The position numbers and the translations under genes are program-made. Below are positions 8,191-17,126 of a stretch of 45,602 nucleotides of DNA, piece by piece. Source of the DNA: JBHICC01 sp046759385 (GTDB taxonomy: Bacteria > Pseudomonadota > Gammaproteobacteria > Acidiferrobacterales > SPGG2); the NCBI GenBank assembly GCA_046759385.1, contig JBHICC010000021.1, positions 1-45,602 of the forward strand. Reading direction: 5' to 3'. The notes beneath the pieces were generated by a model, which worked only from the letters and a program-made list of their open reading frames with translations, did no database searches and was not told the DNA's origin. Position 1 is the stretch's first letter. Every line of letters begins with the position of its first letter.

Positions 8191-9333
8191 ATGAGCACCG
8201 GTTCCGTGGAGGTCGTATACCGCGGCATCTTTCAGAAGAGCCTCGCTAAGAATATCTGCCGCGGTATTGTGTTTGCCGCCAAGAAAGAAGGGCGGATCGG
8301 TATCGCCTTCGGGCGCTACGGTGACTCCCCCGAACGCAACGGCATCCCCGCTAAACAATTCGCCGTCGTTTCTGATACCGAAGAAGAATTGCAAGAGTAT
8401 CTGTCGCGCTATGAGCCCGACAATAACGACGTGACCATCGCCACTGACGATACCCTATGCAAGGGCGTCGAGTCCTGGGCGTGGTATGGTCTGCAGCCGA
8501 TCAACAAGCTGCTCCGGGTGGGCGGCACGCTTTTAGTTACGTCTAGGCGGTCGCCCGATAGGCTGATCCGCGACATCCACCGCAAGGGGGATTCGTATAA
8601 TCTGGCCATCGTTAAGGGCACGGCCAGCTTCTCGGGGCTATGGGTGTATAAAGACGATCACACCGATGTGCGCCTGCTCGGAGCGCTCGCTAAGGTGGCC
8701 CCGCACGTCGTGGGCCGGGACGCCATTGTTGAAGCGATTAGCGAGCAGTGGAAAGACGACCTGAAGGCGACCTCGGCACAGAAGGCCTACGATCTGGTCG
8801 AGTCGACGTCGGTTGGCGCCGATGAGGGTAACGCCGAGGTACCGTTCGAGTTCGAACTGCCGGGTTGGAAGACGATGGAAGAGGGCCTAGTGATTCGGGG
8901 GATGCCCGGAGAGCAGGACATGCCTGGCCGGGATGGCGGTTACGTCCCCGCACGCAACCCCACTTTCAAGAAGTTCTCCACACGCACGATGCGGCCGGCG
9001 GTCAACTTCGACACCTGCACCAAGTGTAGGATCTGTTGGCTGCAGTGCCCGGACAGCTGCTTCGATATCACACCCGACGGCTACTACGACGCCAACATGG
9101 AGGCCTGCTGCGGCTGTGGCGTGTGCGAAGCCGTCTGCCCGGTGGACAAGTGCATCACCATGGTCAACGAGGAAGCTTTCACGGACAACGCAAGTCAGTG
9201 GGAAATGTGGTCCAAAGATAAGGAAAGCTACTCTGCGTGGTTGTCCGAAAAGATTTCTGAACCTCCCCCCCGTAGCCACGGGTTTCACCACCGGGGCCAA
9301 TACGCTGAGGAAATAGCCGATGAATCCTCCTAG
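8191..9333 (+). CDS. oxalate oxidoreductase-type 2-oxoacid:ferredoxin oxidoreductase, fused gamma-delta subunit
   Basis: 380 residues. Residues 1-190 form a POR/KOR gamma-type domain (GIFQKSLAKNICRGIVFAA), and the C-terminal part is a delta-type ferredoxin domain with two 4Fe-4S motifs. Cluster ligands are Cys276, 279, 282 and 286, then Cys306, 309, 312 and 316. Pyruvate and 2-oxoglutarate oxidoreductases often have gamma and delta on separate chains. A fused gamma-delta chain beside separate alpha and beta chains is what I recall for Moorella oxalate oxidoreductase. The role is to conduct electrons from the TPP site to ferredoxin. The start follows AGGAGG. The next gene (alpha) begins 14 bases before this one ends, so expression is coupled. 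Confidence 0.85.
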   Translation: MSTGSVEVVYRGIFQKSLAKNICRGIVFAAKKEGRIGIAFGRYGDSPERNGIPAKQFAVVSDTEEELQEYLSRYEPDNNDVTIATDDTLCKGVESWAWYGLQPINKLLRVGGTLLVTSRRSPDRLIRDIHRKGDSYNLAIVKGTASFSGLWVYKDDHTDVRLLGALAKVAPHVVGRDAIVEAISEQWKDDLKATSAQKAYDLVESTSVGADEGNAEVPFEFELPGWKTMEEGLVIRGMPGEQDMPGRDGGYVPARNPTFKKFSTRTMRPAVNFDTCTKCRICWLQCPDSCFDITPDGYYDANMEACCGCGVCEAVCPVDKCITMVNEEAFTDNASQWEMWSKDKESYSAWLSEKISEPPPRSHGFHHRGQYAEEIADESS

Positions 9334-10576
9334 AACTGCTACGGCGAAGAAAGCGGATATCGCACCGGCGCGCAAACCGCGTCGCGGGTCTGAGGAGCTG
9401 ATCAGTGGCAGCGAAGCGGTCGCACATGCGGTCAAGCTCGCTGACGTCGACGTCATCACGGCTTACCCGATACGGCCCTACGACACGGTCATGCAGTACG
9501 TATCGCAGATGATCGCCAATGGCGATTTAGACTGCGAGTACATCGTTGCCGAGAGCGAGCATTCCCAGTTTGAGATCGTCAAGCATGCGTCGGCAGTCGG
9601 GGCCCGCGTTTTCGTCGGTTCCAGCGGCGTCGGCTGGTTCTACGCCTTCGAGGCGCTCGCGGTCACCGCAGGGCTGCGCTTGCCGATGGTGGCTATGGTC
9701 GGCAACAGGGCCTTGGACGACCCGGGCGCGTTCGGCGTTGAGCACAACGATGCGCTCGCGGTGCGCGACCTCGGCTGGATGCTTGCCTGGGTGGACACGG
9801 CGCAGGAAGCGCTCGACACGGCGCTGATTGCCTACCGGGTAGCCGAAGACAAGCGCGTCTTCCTCCCGTGCGCGATCAGTTGTGACGGTGCTTTCCTGAC
9901 CCACTCGCAGGCGCTTGTCAACGTTCCCACCCAAGAGATGGTTGACAGTTTTCTGCCACACTATGACCGGGCCGAAAAGCAGTTGCATCCGGACAATCCG
10001 ATTACGATCGCGCCACAGGCAAACGAGGATTGGGTGATGGAAATTCGTCGCCAGAGCGATATGGCAGCGCGCCGCGCGCGCGATGTCATCATCGAGGCCT
10101 ACGACGATTTCAACGCCACGTTTGGACGCGGTGGCGAACCCTTCATCGAGCGCTACATGATGGAGGACGCCGAGATCGCCCTGGTGGGAATGGGCACCTT
10201 GGCGATGCCGGTGAAGGTCGCCGTCCGTAAGATGCGAGAGCAAGGTAAGAAGGTGGGCTTCGTTCGCGTCCGGTGGTTCCGCCCGTTCCCCTCTATCGAA
10301 CTGCAGGACGCGTTGTCCGCAGTGCAGGCTGTGGGGGTAATTGATCGCGACTACAGTTTTGGTTCCACTTTCTATGGCGGCGCGTTGGCAAACGAGCTGC
10401 GTTCAGCGCTCTACCCAGCGTCGCACCGGCCCAAGATCTTTTCATTCATCGCTGGCCTCGGCGGGCGCGAGGTCAGCACAGACAACGTCATCGATATCAC
10501 TGGCCAGCTGTTTGACGCCGCCAGTGGCAGTGGCCTCGATGATCAAGACACTTACTGGATCGGAGTGCGGGAGTAG
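9320..10576 (+). CDS. oxalate oxidoreductase alpha subunit (TPP-dependent 2-oxoacid:ferredoxin oxidoreductase)
   Basis: 418 residues: the pyrimidine-binding domain followed by the transketolase-C-like domain (GMGTLAMPVKVAVRKMREQGKKVG near 300). The family motif YPITP is replaced by YPIRP with Arg52, and the substrate loop reads GNRALDDPGAF with Arg130, Asp133 and Phe138. Subtracting 21 gives 31, 109, 112 and 117, the active-site Arg, Arg, Asp and Phe positions I recall for Moorella oxalate oxidoreductase. Extra arginines suit a dianion such as oxalate. Glu80 (in AESEHS) is the conserved glutamate that activates TPP. The reaction would be oxalate to two CO2 with reduction of ferredoxin, without CoA. 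Function is inferred; other dicarboxylic 2-oxo substrates are not excluded. Confidence 0.82.
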   Translation: MNPPRTATAKKADIAPARKPRRGSEELISGSEAVAHAVKLADVDVITAYPIRPYDTVMQYVSQMIANGDLDCEYIVAESEHSQFEIVKHASAVGARVFVGSSGVGWFYAFEALAVTAGLRLPMVAMVGNRALDDPGAFGVEHNDALAVRDLGWMLAWVDTAQEALDTALIAYRVAEDKRVFLPCAISCDGAFLTHSQALVNVPTQEMVDSFLPHYDRAEKQLHPDNPITIAPQANEDWVMEIRRQSDMAARRARDVIIEAYDDFNATFGRGGEPFIERYMMEDAEIALVGMGTLAMPVKVAVRKMREQGKKVGFVRVRWFRPFPSIELQDALSAVQAVGVIDRDYSFGSTFYGGALANELRSALYPASHRPKIFSFIAGLGGREVSTDNVIDITGQLFDAASGSGLDDQDTYWIGVRE

Positions 10577-10581
10577 CCATC

Positions 10582-11598
10582 ATGCAAGAAGCCAACGTAG
10601 AAGCATTGGGCGACTACCTTTCAACTCAGGTGCTCGAGCCTTGGAAAGGCATCAAGAAAGTTGCAACGGAAGAACTTTTCACTTCAGGGCACCGCACCTG
10701 TCAGGGGTGTGAGTCAGCGCTAGTCATGAAGCTCATGATCAAGGCGGCCGGCCCGCGCACGATCGTCCTCGGTGCCACCGGCTGCATGTACGTGGCCAAC
10801 ACCACCTATTACTCCACGCCATGGGTGGTGCCCTGGATGCACACACAGCTTGGATCCGCAGGCTCCGCGGCCACCGGCACCGCCGCCGCACTGATGGCAA
10901 TGATGCGCAAGGGCAAGATGAAGAAAGAGCCGATCAACGTGATCTCCTTTTGCGGCGATGGCGGTGGTGCTGACATGGGGCTCTCGGCGATCTCGGCGGC
11001 GCTACAACACACGCAATACAACTTGCTGATCTTCCTATACGATAACGAGTCCTACGCCAACACCGACATCCAGGTATCGGGTTCGTCTCCGTACGGTGCA
11101 AACTCTACGTTCAGTCCCCCGGGCAAGGTGCACCGCATCATGCACAAGCGCTGGAAGAAGAACACCGCGGCGATGTTGGCCGCGGGCCATCCCGACTGTA
11201 AGTACGTTGCCACCGTTCTCTCCGGGAACGCTGTCGACACGTTGAACAAGGTGCGTAGAGCGTTGACCATTGGCGGGCCGACGTTCATCCACTCACTCGA
11301 TCCTTGTCCCAAAGGCTGGGACTACGATCCGAAGTACTCGCATGAGCTCGGTGAGCTTGCGGTCGAGGCTGGCATCTGGCCGCTCTATGAGGTCGAAGAG
11401 GGCAAGATCAAGATGTACGGCAAGAGCAAGCATATCGCCAGCGGCGCGTTCAAGCGCAAGCCAGTTCGCGAGTACTTGCTGCGGCAGGGTCGCTTCGCTC
11501 ACTTCGCTGACGAAGACATCGACTACTTCCAGTCGAAGGTCGATCAGATGTGGGAGGAGTGGCTAATCCCGGGAGTGATTCCGTTCGCGCAAGCTTAG
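10582..11598 (+). CDS. oxalate oxidoreductase beta subunit (TPP and 4Fe-4S binding)
   Basis: 338 residues. It has the beta-subunit Fe-S motif HRTCQGCESAL (Cys40 and Cys43) with further candidate ligands Cys68 and Cys242 (in DPCPKGW). The TPP-diphosphate/Mg motif begins GDGGGADMG (125-133) and ends in DNESYANT (154-161). These are the expected features of PorB/KorB/OOR-beta. With the alpha subunit it forms the active site, and the cluster passes electrons to the gamma-delta chain. It starts five bases after the alpha gene ends, with a weak ribosome binding site, and ends convergent with the CoA-ester lyase gene 84 bases away. I see no strong terminator in that gap. Confidence 0.87.
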   Translation: MQEANVEALGDYLSTQVLEPWKGIKKVATEELFTSGHRTCQGCESALVMKLMIKAAGPRTIVLGATGCMYVANTTYYSTPWVVPWMHTQLGSAGSAATGTAAALMAMMRKGKMKKEPINVISFCGDGGGADMGLSAISAALQHTQYNLLIFLYDNESYANTDIQVSGSSPYGANSTFSPPGKVHRIMHKRWKKNTAAMLAAGHPDCKYVATVLSGNAVDTLNKVRRALTIGGPTFIHSLDPCPKGWDYDPKYSHELGELAVEAGIWPLYEVEEGKIKMYGKSKHIASGAFKRKPVREYLLRQGRFAHFADEDIDYFQSKVDQMWEEWLIPGVIPFAQA

Positions 11599-11682
11599 TC
11601 TACTCGGCGCGTTGCATTACCGTACTTAGCTCAGTAAAACACCGGCGTGTCACTGTCGGTGGCGCGCGCGGCTCGCCAATAC

Positions 11683-12549
11683 TTATCGTACCTTACCAGC
11701 GAGGCCGAGCAGCGCTCGCGCGCGCTTGACCACGGGTACGTCGATTACCTTTCCATCAAGCGAGGTCGAGCCGCGCCCGTCACGTTCGGCCTGTTCGAAC
11801 GCCGCTATCACGCGTCGCGCATAGTCGAGCTCGGCGGCAGAGGGCGAGAAGACCTCGTTGATGGTGTCAATCTGGGCAGGGTGAATCGCGAACTTACCTT
11901 TGAACCCGCGCTGTTTCGCACCAGCCGCATCACGCTTTAATCCGGCGGCATCATGGAACTGGAAGTAAGGTGTATCCAGCGCCAACACATCCGCCGCCTT
12001 TGCGGCTACGCACATCGTGCTGCTAGCGTACTCGATCTCCGCGTCATCCTCGGTGCGCTCAATGCCCATGTCGTGGGTGAAATCCTCGGCACCGAAAGCA
12101 ACGGCGATGATCCGCGGTGACGACACACAGATGTCGTAGACCTTGACTACGGCTCGAGCAGTCTCGATCCAAGGGACCAGTTTTACGTCGTCCTTCTCAC
12201 GCCCCGATTTTTTCTCGAGCGCATCAAGGATTCTGGAAACCGTTTGGATATCTTCCGCCCCCTGAATCTTGCCGACGGAAACACCAAAGATATGTGGTCC
12301 AACAACAGCACTGAGGTCGTCCACGAGTAGGCCCGTATCGAGCGCGTTGACTCTTGGTATGAGCACGCGCCCGCTCTCAGCCAGTTTCGGCAAAAAGCTC
12401 GCCGTAATTTTCCTCGCGTTCGTCTTCTCGTCAACCGGTACCGAATCTTCCAGGTCGGGCACGAGCGCATCGGCATTCGAAACAAAGCCCTTTTCGAGCA
12501 TGTTAGGTCGATTACCGGGAATGAAGAGCAAGCTTCGAAGTATGGTCAT
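11683..12549 (-). CDS. CoA-ester lyase, HpcH/HpaI-CitE family (malyl-CoA or citramalyl-CoA lyase type)
   Basis: 288 residues with CitE-like hallmarks. These are RSLLFIPGNRPNMLEKGF at the N-terminus, DLEDSVPVDEKTNAR (around 32-46), IPRVNALDTG, VPWIETARAV (around 145), AFGAEDFTHDMG with the metal-binding acid (around 171-182), and GKFAIHPAQIDTINEVF (around 224-240). Members cleave malyl-CoA or citramalyl-CoA to an acyl-CoA plus glyoxylate or pyruvate, or act as malyl-CoA thioesterases. Sequence alone cannot separate these. It follows the formate dehydrogenase genes on the same strand. With the CoA-ligase pair at the head of this operon, a malate to malyl-CoA to acetyl-CoA plus glyoxylate route is plausible. 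Confidence 0.82.
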   Translation of the reverse strand: MTILRSLLFIPGNRPNMLEKGFVSNADALVPDLEDSVPVDEKTNARKITASFLPKLAESGRVLIPRVNALDTGLLVDDLSAVVGPHIFGVSVGKIQGAEDIQTVSRILDALEKKSGREKDDVKLVPWIETARAVVKVYDICVSSPRIIAVAFGAEDFTHDMGIERTEDDAEIEYASSTMCVAAKAADVLALDTPYFQFHDAAGLKRDAAGAKQRGFKGKFAIHPAQIDTINEVFSPSAAELDYARRVIAAFEQAERDGRGSTSLDGKVIDVPVVKRARALLGLAGKVR

Positions 12550-12598
12550 GAATAGTCCATAACGATTGCGGTCAGGGAGGAGACGCGAGCAACATCGA

Positions 12599-12618
12599 AG
12601 CGACCTGCAGAGGTCGCT
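12599..12618 (-). other. perfect stem-loop between fdhA and the CoA-ester lyase gene
   Basis: Arms AGCGACCT (12599-12606) and AGGTCGCT (12611-12618) pair perfectly around a four-base loop. There is no T-run on the minus strand after it, so it is not a clear intrinsic terminator. It could partly separate expression of the lyase gene from fdhA or protect mRNA ends. Confidence 0.5.
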
Positions 12619-12645
12619 GGGCTTACGCCAGATTCAAGTTACCTG

Positions 12646-15417
12646 TTAGTCGGCGGCCGCCGCGGCGACACTGATCTTCTCTACCCGTGCGGCGCAGAAC
12701 TTGAACTCCGGGATCTTGCCGAACGGATCCAACGCCGGATTGGTCAGCAGGTTAGCTGCGGCCTCGGCGTAGCAAAACGGAATGAAAACGCACCCTTCCG
12801 GCATGGCGCCGTCTACACGGGCTTTGAGCTCAATCGCCCCGCGTCGCGTGCTAACCCGGATCGGATCACCGGCGGAGACGCCGAGTCGACGCATATCCTG
12901 CGACGACAGGCAGGCGACGGCTTCGGGCTCGATCTCGTCGAGCACTCGCGCACGGCGCGTGATGGCACCCGTGTGCCAATGTTCGAGCTGCCGGCCTGTG
13001 CTGAGAATCATTGGAAAGTCCCTATCCGGTTGCTCGTCCGGCGGGACGATATCAGCGGGTACGAACTTGCCACGACCATTAGCTGTCGGGAAACCGTCAC
13101 CGAATACGATGTCATGACCCGGCTGATCGGGTGCATCACACGGATAGGTACACGCGCTCTCACCTTGCAGCCGTTCCCAAGTGATATTGTTAAGCGAAGG
13201 CGTGACCGTCGCCATCTCGGCGAACACGTCATCAGGTCCGCCATAGTTCCAATCAAGCCCGATACGTCGCGCGATTTCCTGGATGATCCACCAATCTTGG
13301 CGCGCATCACCCGGTAGCTCGAGTGCTTGCCGCCCCATTTGCACCTGTCGGTTGGTGTTCGTGACTGTACCATCCTTCTCCGGCCAGGCTGATGCCGGTA
13401 ACACGACATCGGCATGGAACGCCGTTTCCGTAAGAAAGATATCTTGGACGACCAGGTGTTCGAGCTTGGCAAGTCCCTCGCGCGCGTGCTGCACGTCAGG
13501 ATCCGACATCGCTGGGTTCTCGCCCATGATGTACATTCCCCTGATCTGGCCGGCGTGAACCGCGTCCATGATCTCGACGACGGTCAAACCGCGCTTGGGG
13601 TCGAGCGATGTACCCCATACGTCCTCAAAGCTTTTGCGGATATCTTCCATCTCGACGGACTGATAGTCAGGATAAAACATTGGGATCAAGCCGGCGTCGG
13701 ACGCGCCTTGCACATTGTTTTGTCCACGCAATGGATGCAGGCCTGTTCCCGGCCGTCCAACATGACCCGTGATCATTGCTAACGCTATCAGGCAGCGCGC
13801 GTTATCGGTGCCGTGCGTATGCTGCGAGATGCCCATACCCCAGAAGATGATGCTGGCACCGGCCTTGGCGTAGGTGCGTGCCACTGTGCGCAGGGTCTCG
13901 GCATCGATACCGCACACCGGCGCCATCGTCTCGGGCGTGAAATCTTTGATGTGGCGCTTGAGGTTTTCAAAACCTTCGGTGTGGGCCTTGACGTACGATT
14001 CGTTGAACAATCCGTCGGTAACGATGACGTTCAGCAATGCATTCAGTAATGCTACATCGGTGCCTGGCTTGAACTGCAACATGTAGGTGGCGTACTGTTT
14101 TAGCGCTTGACCGCGCGGGTCCATCACGATCAACGTTTTGCCGCTCTTCGCCGCCTGCTTGAAGAACGTCGCTGCCACTGGATGGTTTTCGGTGGGATTG
14201 GCGCCAATGACGATAGTCACATCGGCCTGCTCGCAAGTAGTGAAGGGTGCCGTTACCGCACCTGAGCTAATGCCCTCAAGCAGCGCTGCTACCGACGACG
14301 CGTGACATAGACGCGTACAATGATCAACATTATTAGTACCAAACCCGGCGCGCACCATCTTCTGCACGAGATAAGCTTCCTCATTAGACCCTTTGGCCGA
14401 GCCAAAGCCAGCTAGCGCGTCACTGCCGTCGCGGTCGCGAATGCGGCTCAGTCCCTCCGCAGCACGAGCAAGCGCCTCTTCCCAAGTGGCTTTACGAAAA
14501 TGCGTATAGGGATTGGCGGGGTCGACTTGTAAATCTGCATCCTTCGATGCGCTATCCAGACGGATCAGGGGCACGTTCAAGCGATGGGCGTGCTTTATGT
14601 AGTCGAAACCGAAGCGCCCTTTGACGCATAACCGGTTATGGTTGGCCGGGCCATCGCGCCCTTGCACTGCCACGATCTCGTTATCCTTGATCTGGTACGT
14701 GATCTGGCAGCCGACACCACAGTACGGGCACACACTCGGTACTTCAGTGAACGGACCGGTCTTGCCAACACCTTTTTGATTTACCAGTGAGGCTTCCATT
14801 AGCGCGCCGGTCGGGCAGGCCTGCACGCACTCGCCGCATGCAACACACGTGCTGTTACCCATTGGGTCATCGAAGTCGAACACGATCTTCGAGCCGATAC
14901 CCCGATAGGCCATTCCTATCACGTCATTGACCTGAACTTCCCGGCACGCACGCACGCAAAGATTGCAGTGGATACAGGCATCGAGTTGCACACGCATGGC
15001 GGAGTGGCTTGAATCCGGAGCCGGCAATTCACGTGGCGGAAAGCGACTTGTAGTCACCTCCATGCGCTCGGCCCACTGCCATAGTCGTGAGCTTGGGTCG
15101 TGTGCGACACGACGCTTAGGCTGATCGGCGACGAGAAGTTCCATCACCGTGTTGCGTGCGGCGCTTGCACGATCATTATTGGTGGTTACTTTCATGCCCG
15201 CCGCTGGCCTGCGGATACACGATGCAGCCAGCACACGTTCTCCTTCGATCTCGACCATGCAGGCGCGACAGTTACCGTCCGGCCGATAACCGGGTTCAGG
15301 CGCATAACACAAATGTGGGATCTCGGTGCCGTGCCGCTCAGCGACTTGCCAGATCGTCTCACCTGGCAAGGCCTCGACCTCGTGCCCGTCCAGTGTGAAG
15401 CGAACGGATTCAGTCAT
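12646..15417 (-). CDS. fdhA: NAD-dependent formate dehydrogenase, alpha (Mo/W-bis-MGD) subunit
   Basis: 923 residues. N-terminal NuoG-like section with a 2Fe-2S site (Cys37, 50, 53, 67), then a double 4Fe-4S ferredoxin domain (Cys148, 151, 154, 158 and Cys191, 194, 197, 201). Next is the 4Fe-4S site of the molybdopterin domain (Cys230, 233, 237, 264). The catalytic motif HCTRLCHASS has Cys371 and His372; the metal ligand is cysteine, not selenocysteine. A C-terminal molydopterin-dinucleotide-binding domain (LSTGRQLEHWHTGAITRR) follows. It oxidises formate to CO2 and passes electrons through the clusters to the diaphorase subunit. It overlaps fdhB by four bases. The layout matches soluble NAD-linked enzymes such as Methylobacterium Fdh1. 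Whether Mo or W is used cannot be seen. Confidence 0.93.
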   Translation of the reverse strand: MTESVRFTLDGHEVEALPGETIWQVAERHGTEIPHLCYAPEPGYRPDGNCRACMVEIEGERVLAASCIRRPAAGMKVTTNNDRASAARNTVMELLVADQPKRRVAHDPSSRLWQWAERMEVTTSRFPPRELPAPDSSHSAMRVQLDACIHCNLCVRACREVQVNDVIGMAYRGIGSKIVFDFDDPMGNSTCVACGECVQACPTGALMEASLVNQKGVGKTGPFTEVPSVCPYCGVGCQITYQIKDNEIVAVQGRDGPANHNRLCVKGRFGFDYIKHAHRLNVPLIRLDSASKDADLQVDPANPYTHFRKATWEEALARAAEGLSRIRDRDGSDALAGFGSAKGSNEEAYLVQKMVRAGFGTNNVDHCTRLCHASSVAALLEGISSGAVTAPFTTCEQADVTIVIGANPTENHPVAATFFKQAAKSGKTLIVMDPRGQALKQYATYMLQFKPGTDVALLNALLNVIVTDGLFNESYVKAHTEGFENLKRHIKDFTPETMAPVCGIDAETLRTVARTYAKAGASIIFWGMGISQHTHGTDNARCLIALAMITGHVGRPGTGLHPLRGQNNVQGASDAGLIPMFYPDYQSVEMEDIRKSFEDVWGTSLDPKRGLTVVEIMDAVHAGQIRGMYIMGENPAMSDPDVQHAREGLAKLEHLVVQDIFLTETAFHADVVLPASAWPEKDGTVTNTNRQVQMGRQALELPGDARQDWWIIQEIARRIGLDWNYGGPDDVFAEMATVTPSLNNITWERLQGESACTYPCDAPDQPGHDIVFGDGFPTANGRGKFVPADIVPPDEQPDRDFPMILSTGRQLEHWHTGAITRRARVLDEIEPEAVACLSSQDMRRLGVSAGDPIRVSTRRGAIELKARVDGAMPEGCVFIPFCYAEAAANLLTNPALDPFGKIPEFKFCAARVEKISVAAAAAD

Positions 15418-17126
15418 GACAGATCCTCACGGAAATGCTTTAACACGCAACGCAGTGGATTCGATGCGGCCTGGCCAAGGCCACAGATCGAGGCGTCAGT
15501 CATAGCCTCGCTGAGCTCCTCGAGCAATGCCCCGTCCCAGCGCGGTTGCTGCATTAGTTTGACTGCTTTCTCGGTGCCGACGCGACATGGCGTACACTGC
15601 CCACAGCTCTCATCCTCGAAGAAGCGCATTAGATTAAGCGCCGCGTGCTTCGCGTTGTCTTGATCACTAAGTATTACCACCGCATGCGACCCGACAAAGC
15701 AACCGTGCTTTTCAAGCGAGCCGAACTCCAGCGGGAGATCGCCCATGCTGGCTGGCAGGATACCGCCCGACGCACCGCCGGGCAGATAACCCTTGAACCT
15801 ATGCCCACTCTGCATGCCATTGCAGTACTCATCGATCAGCTCTCGGACTGTGATTCCAGCCGGCGCCAGCTTCACACCGGGTTCCTTCACGCGACCAGAC
15901 ACCGAGTAGCTGCGCAATCCCTTACCGCCGTGACGCCCATGCTTGGCAAACGATTCGGCACCCTTCTGCATGATTTCGGGTACCCAGTAAAGCGTTTCAA
16001 CGTTCTGTACGAGGGTGGGTTGCCCGAACAATCCGACCTCGGCAACGTACGGCGGCCGGTGTCGCGGCAAGCCGCGCTTGCCCTCGATACTTTCGATCAT
16101 TGCGGACTCCTCGCCACAGATGTAAGCACCGGCGCCGCGGCGCAAATGGATTTTCGTTTGTCCCTTCAGGCCCGCAGCCTCAAGTTTGGCAATCTCCCGC
16201 AACAGTATCTCGCGCACTGCCGGATACTCGTCGCGTAAGTAAATATAGATAGCTTCGGCCTCCACTGCCCAAGCAGCAATGAGCATGCCCTCGAGAAACC
16301 GGTGTGGATCGCGCTCCATGTAAAAACGGTCTTTGAATGTCCCGGGTTCGCCCTCGTCGGCGTTCACGGCCATCAGACGCGGACCCGGATAGCCGCGCAC
16401 GATGCGCCACTTGCGCCCAGTCGGGAAGCCAGCGCCACCCAGGCCACGCAACGCCGAGTTCTCCATGGTGCTGATCACGTCATCGACCGACCGTTTAGCG
16501 TCGTGGCATTCGCGCAGCAGCTTATAGCCGCCATCGGCGGCGTAGCGCTCGAAATCCGGGTACACCGGAATCACGGGATGTGTGCGGTCTGCGCGCACGG
16601 CCTCGGCGACCGCGTCTCCGGTGGCGTGATCGACGTGATAATGACCAACCTCAGCGACGGGTGCGGTATCGCAGCGACCCATGCATGGGGCACGCACGAC
16701 GCGCACTTCACGGCCGAGTTTATTGGGCAAGCGCGCAAGAAGCTGTTGCGCACCCATCATTTCGCACGTGAGGCTGTCACAAACGCGGACGGTAACCTTA
16801 GCAGGACGATCTTCCCCGTCTTCGACCACATCGAAGTGCGCATAGAACGTCGCAACCTCGTAGACTTCCGCCAATGGCAGACGCATTTCCTGCGCCAATG
16901 CCGCCAGGCACCCCGTTGACAGGCAACCGTATTTATCCTGAATAAGATGCAGGTACTCGATAAGCAGGTCACGCTGGCGTGGGCGATCGCCTAGTAATGA
17001 TTGCACCTCTCGCAAGGTGTCGAGGTTGATCTGCCGACCCTTTGGTTGCGACCGCGCACGCCCTTTCTTGGAACCGGGGTGGTTGTACTTTTTGACTTGT
17101 ACGATGTGTTCAGACATAGGGTTCAA
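15414..17126 (-). CDS. fdhB: NAD-dependent formate dehydrogenase, beta subunit (fused NuoE/NuoF-like diaphorase)
   Basis: 570 residues. Residues 30-190 are NuoE/HoxE-like with a 2Fe-2S site (Cys116, 121, 148, 152). The rest is NuoF-like: FMN motif GLGGAGFPTGRKW (228-240), NADH-binding NADEGEPGTFKDR (255-267), then a 4Fe-4S site (Cys508, 511, 514, 548). In Rhodobacter- and Cupriavidus-type enzymes these are two proteins. The single-chain form is what I recall for Methylobacterium Fdh1B, of almost the same length. It delivers electrons from formate to NAD. Both neighbours overlap it by four bases (ATGA), so the run sucC-sucD-fdhB-fdhA is one transcript. The N-terminal 25 residues are basic and not part of the known fold. 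Confidence 0.93.
   Translation of the reverse strand: MNPMSEHIVQVKKYNHPGSKKGRARSQPKGRQINLDTLREVQSLLGDRPRQRDLLIEYLHLIQDKYGCLSTGCLAALAQEMRLPLAEVYEVATFYAHFDVVEDGEDRPAKVTVRVCDSLTCEMMGAQQLLARLPNKLGREVRVVRAPCMGRCDTAPVAEVGHYHVDHATGDAVAEAVRADRTHPVIPVYPDFERYAADGGYKLLRECHDAKRSVDDVISTMENSALRGLGGAGFPTGRKWRIVRGYPGPRLMAVNADEGEPGTFKDRFYMERDPHRFLEGMLIAAWAVEAEAIYIYLRDEYPAVREILLREIAKLEAAGLKGQTKIHLRRGAGAYICGEESAMIESIEGKRGLPRHRPPYVAEVGLFGQPTLVQNVETLYWVPEIMQKGAESFAKHGRHGGKGLRSYSVSGRVKEPGVKLAPAGITVRELIDEYCNGMQSGHRFKGYLPGGASGGILPASMGDLPLEFGSLEKHGCFVGSHAVVILSDQDNAKHAALNLMRFFEDESCGQCTPCRVGTEKAVKLMQQPRWDGALLEELSEAMTDASICGLGQAASNPLRCVLKHFREDLS

Noticed and set aside
8191..11598. Pyruvate:ferredoxin or 2-oxoglutarate:ferredoxin oxidoreductase
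   Set aside because: The substrate motif YPITP is changed to YPIRP and the Arg/Asp/Phe loop matches what I recall of oxalate oxidoreductase. Kept only as an alternative.
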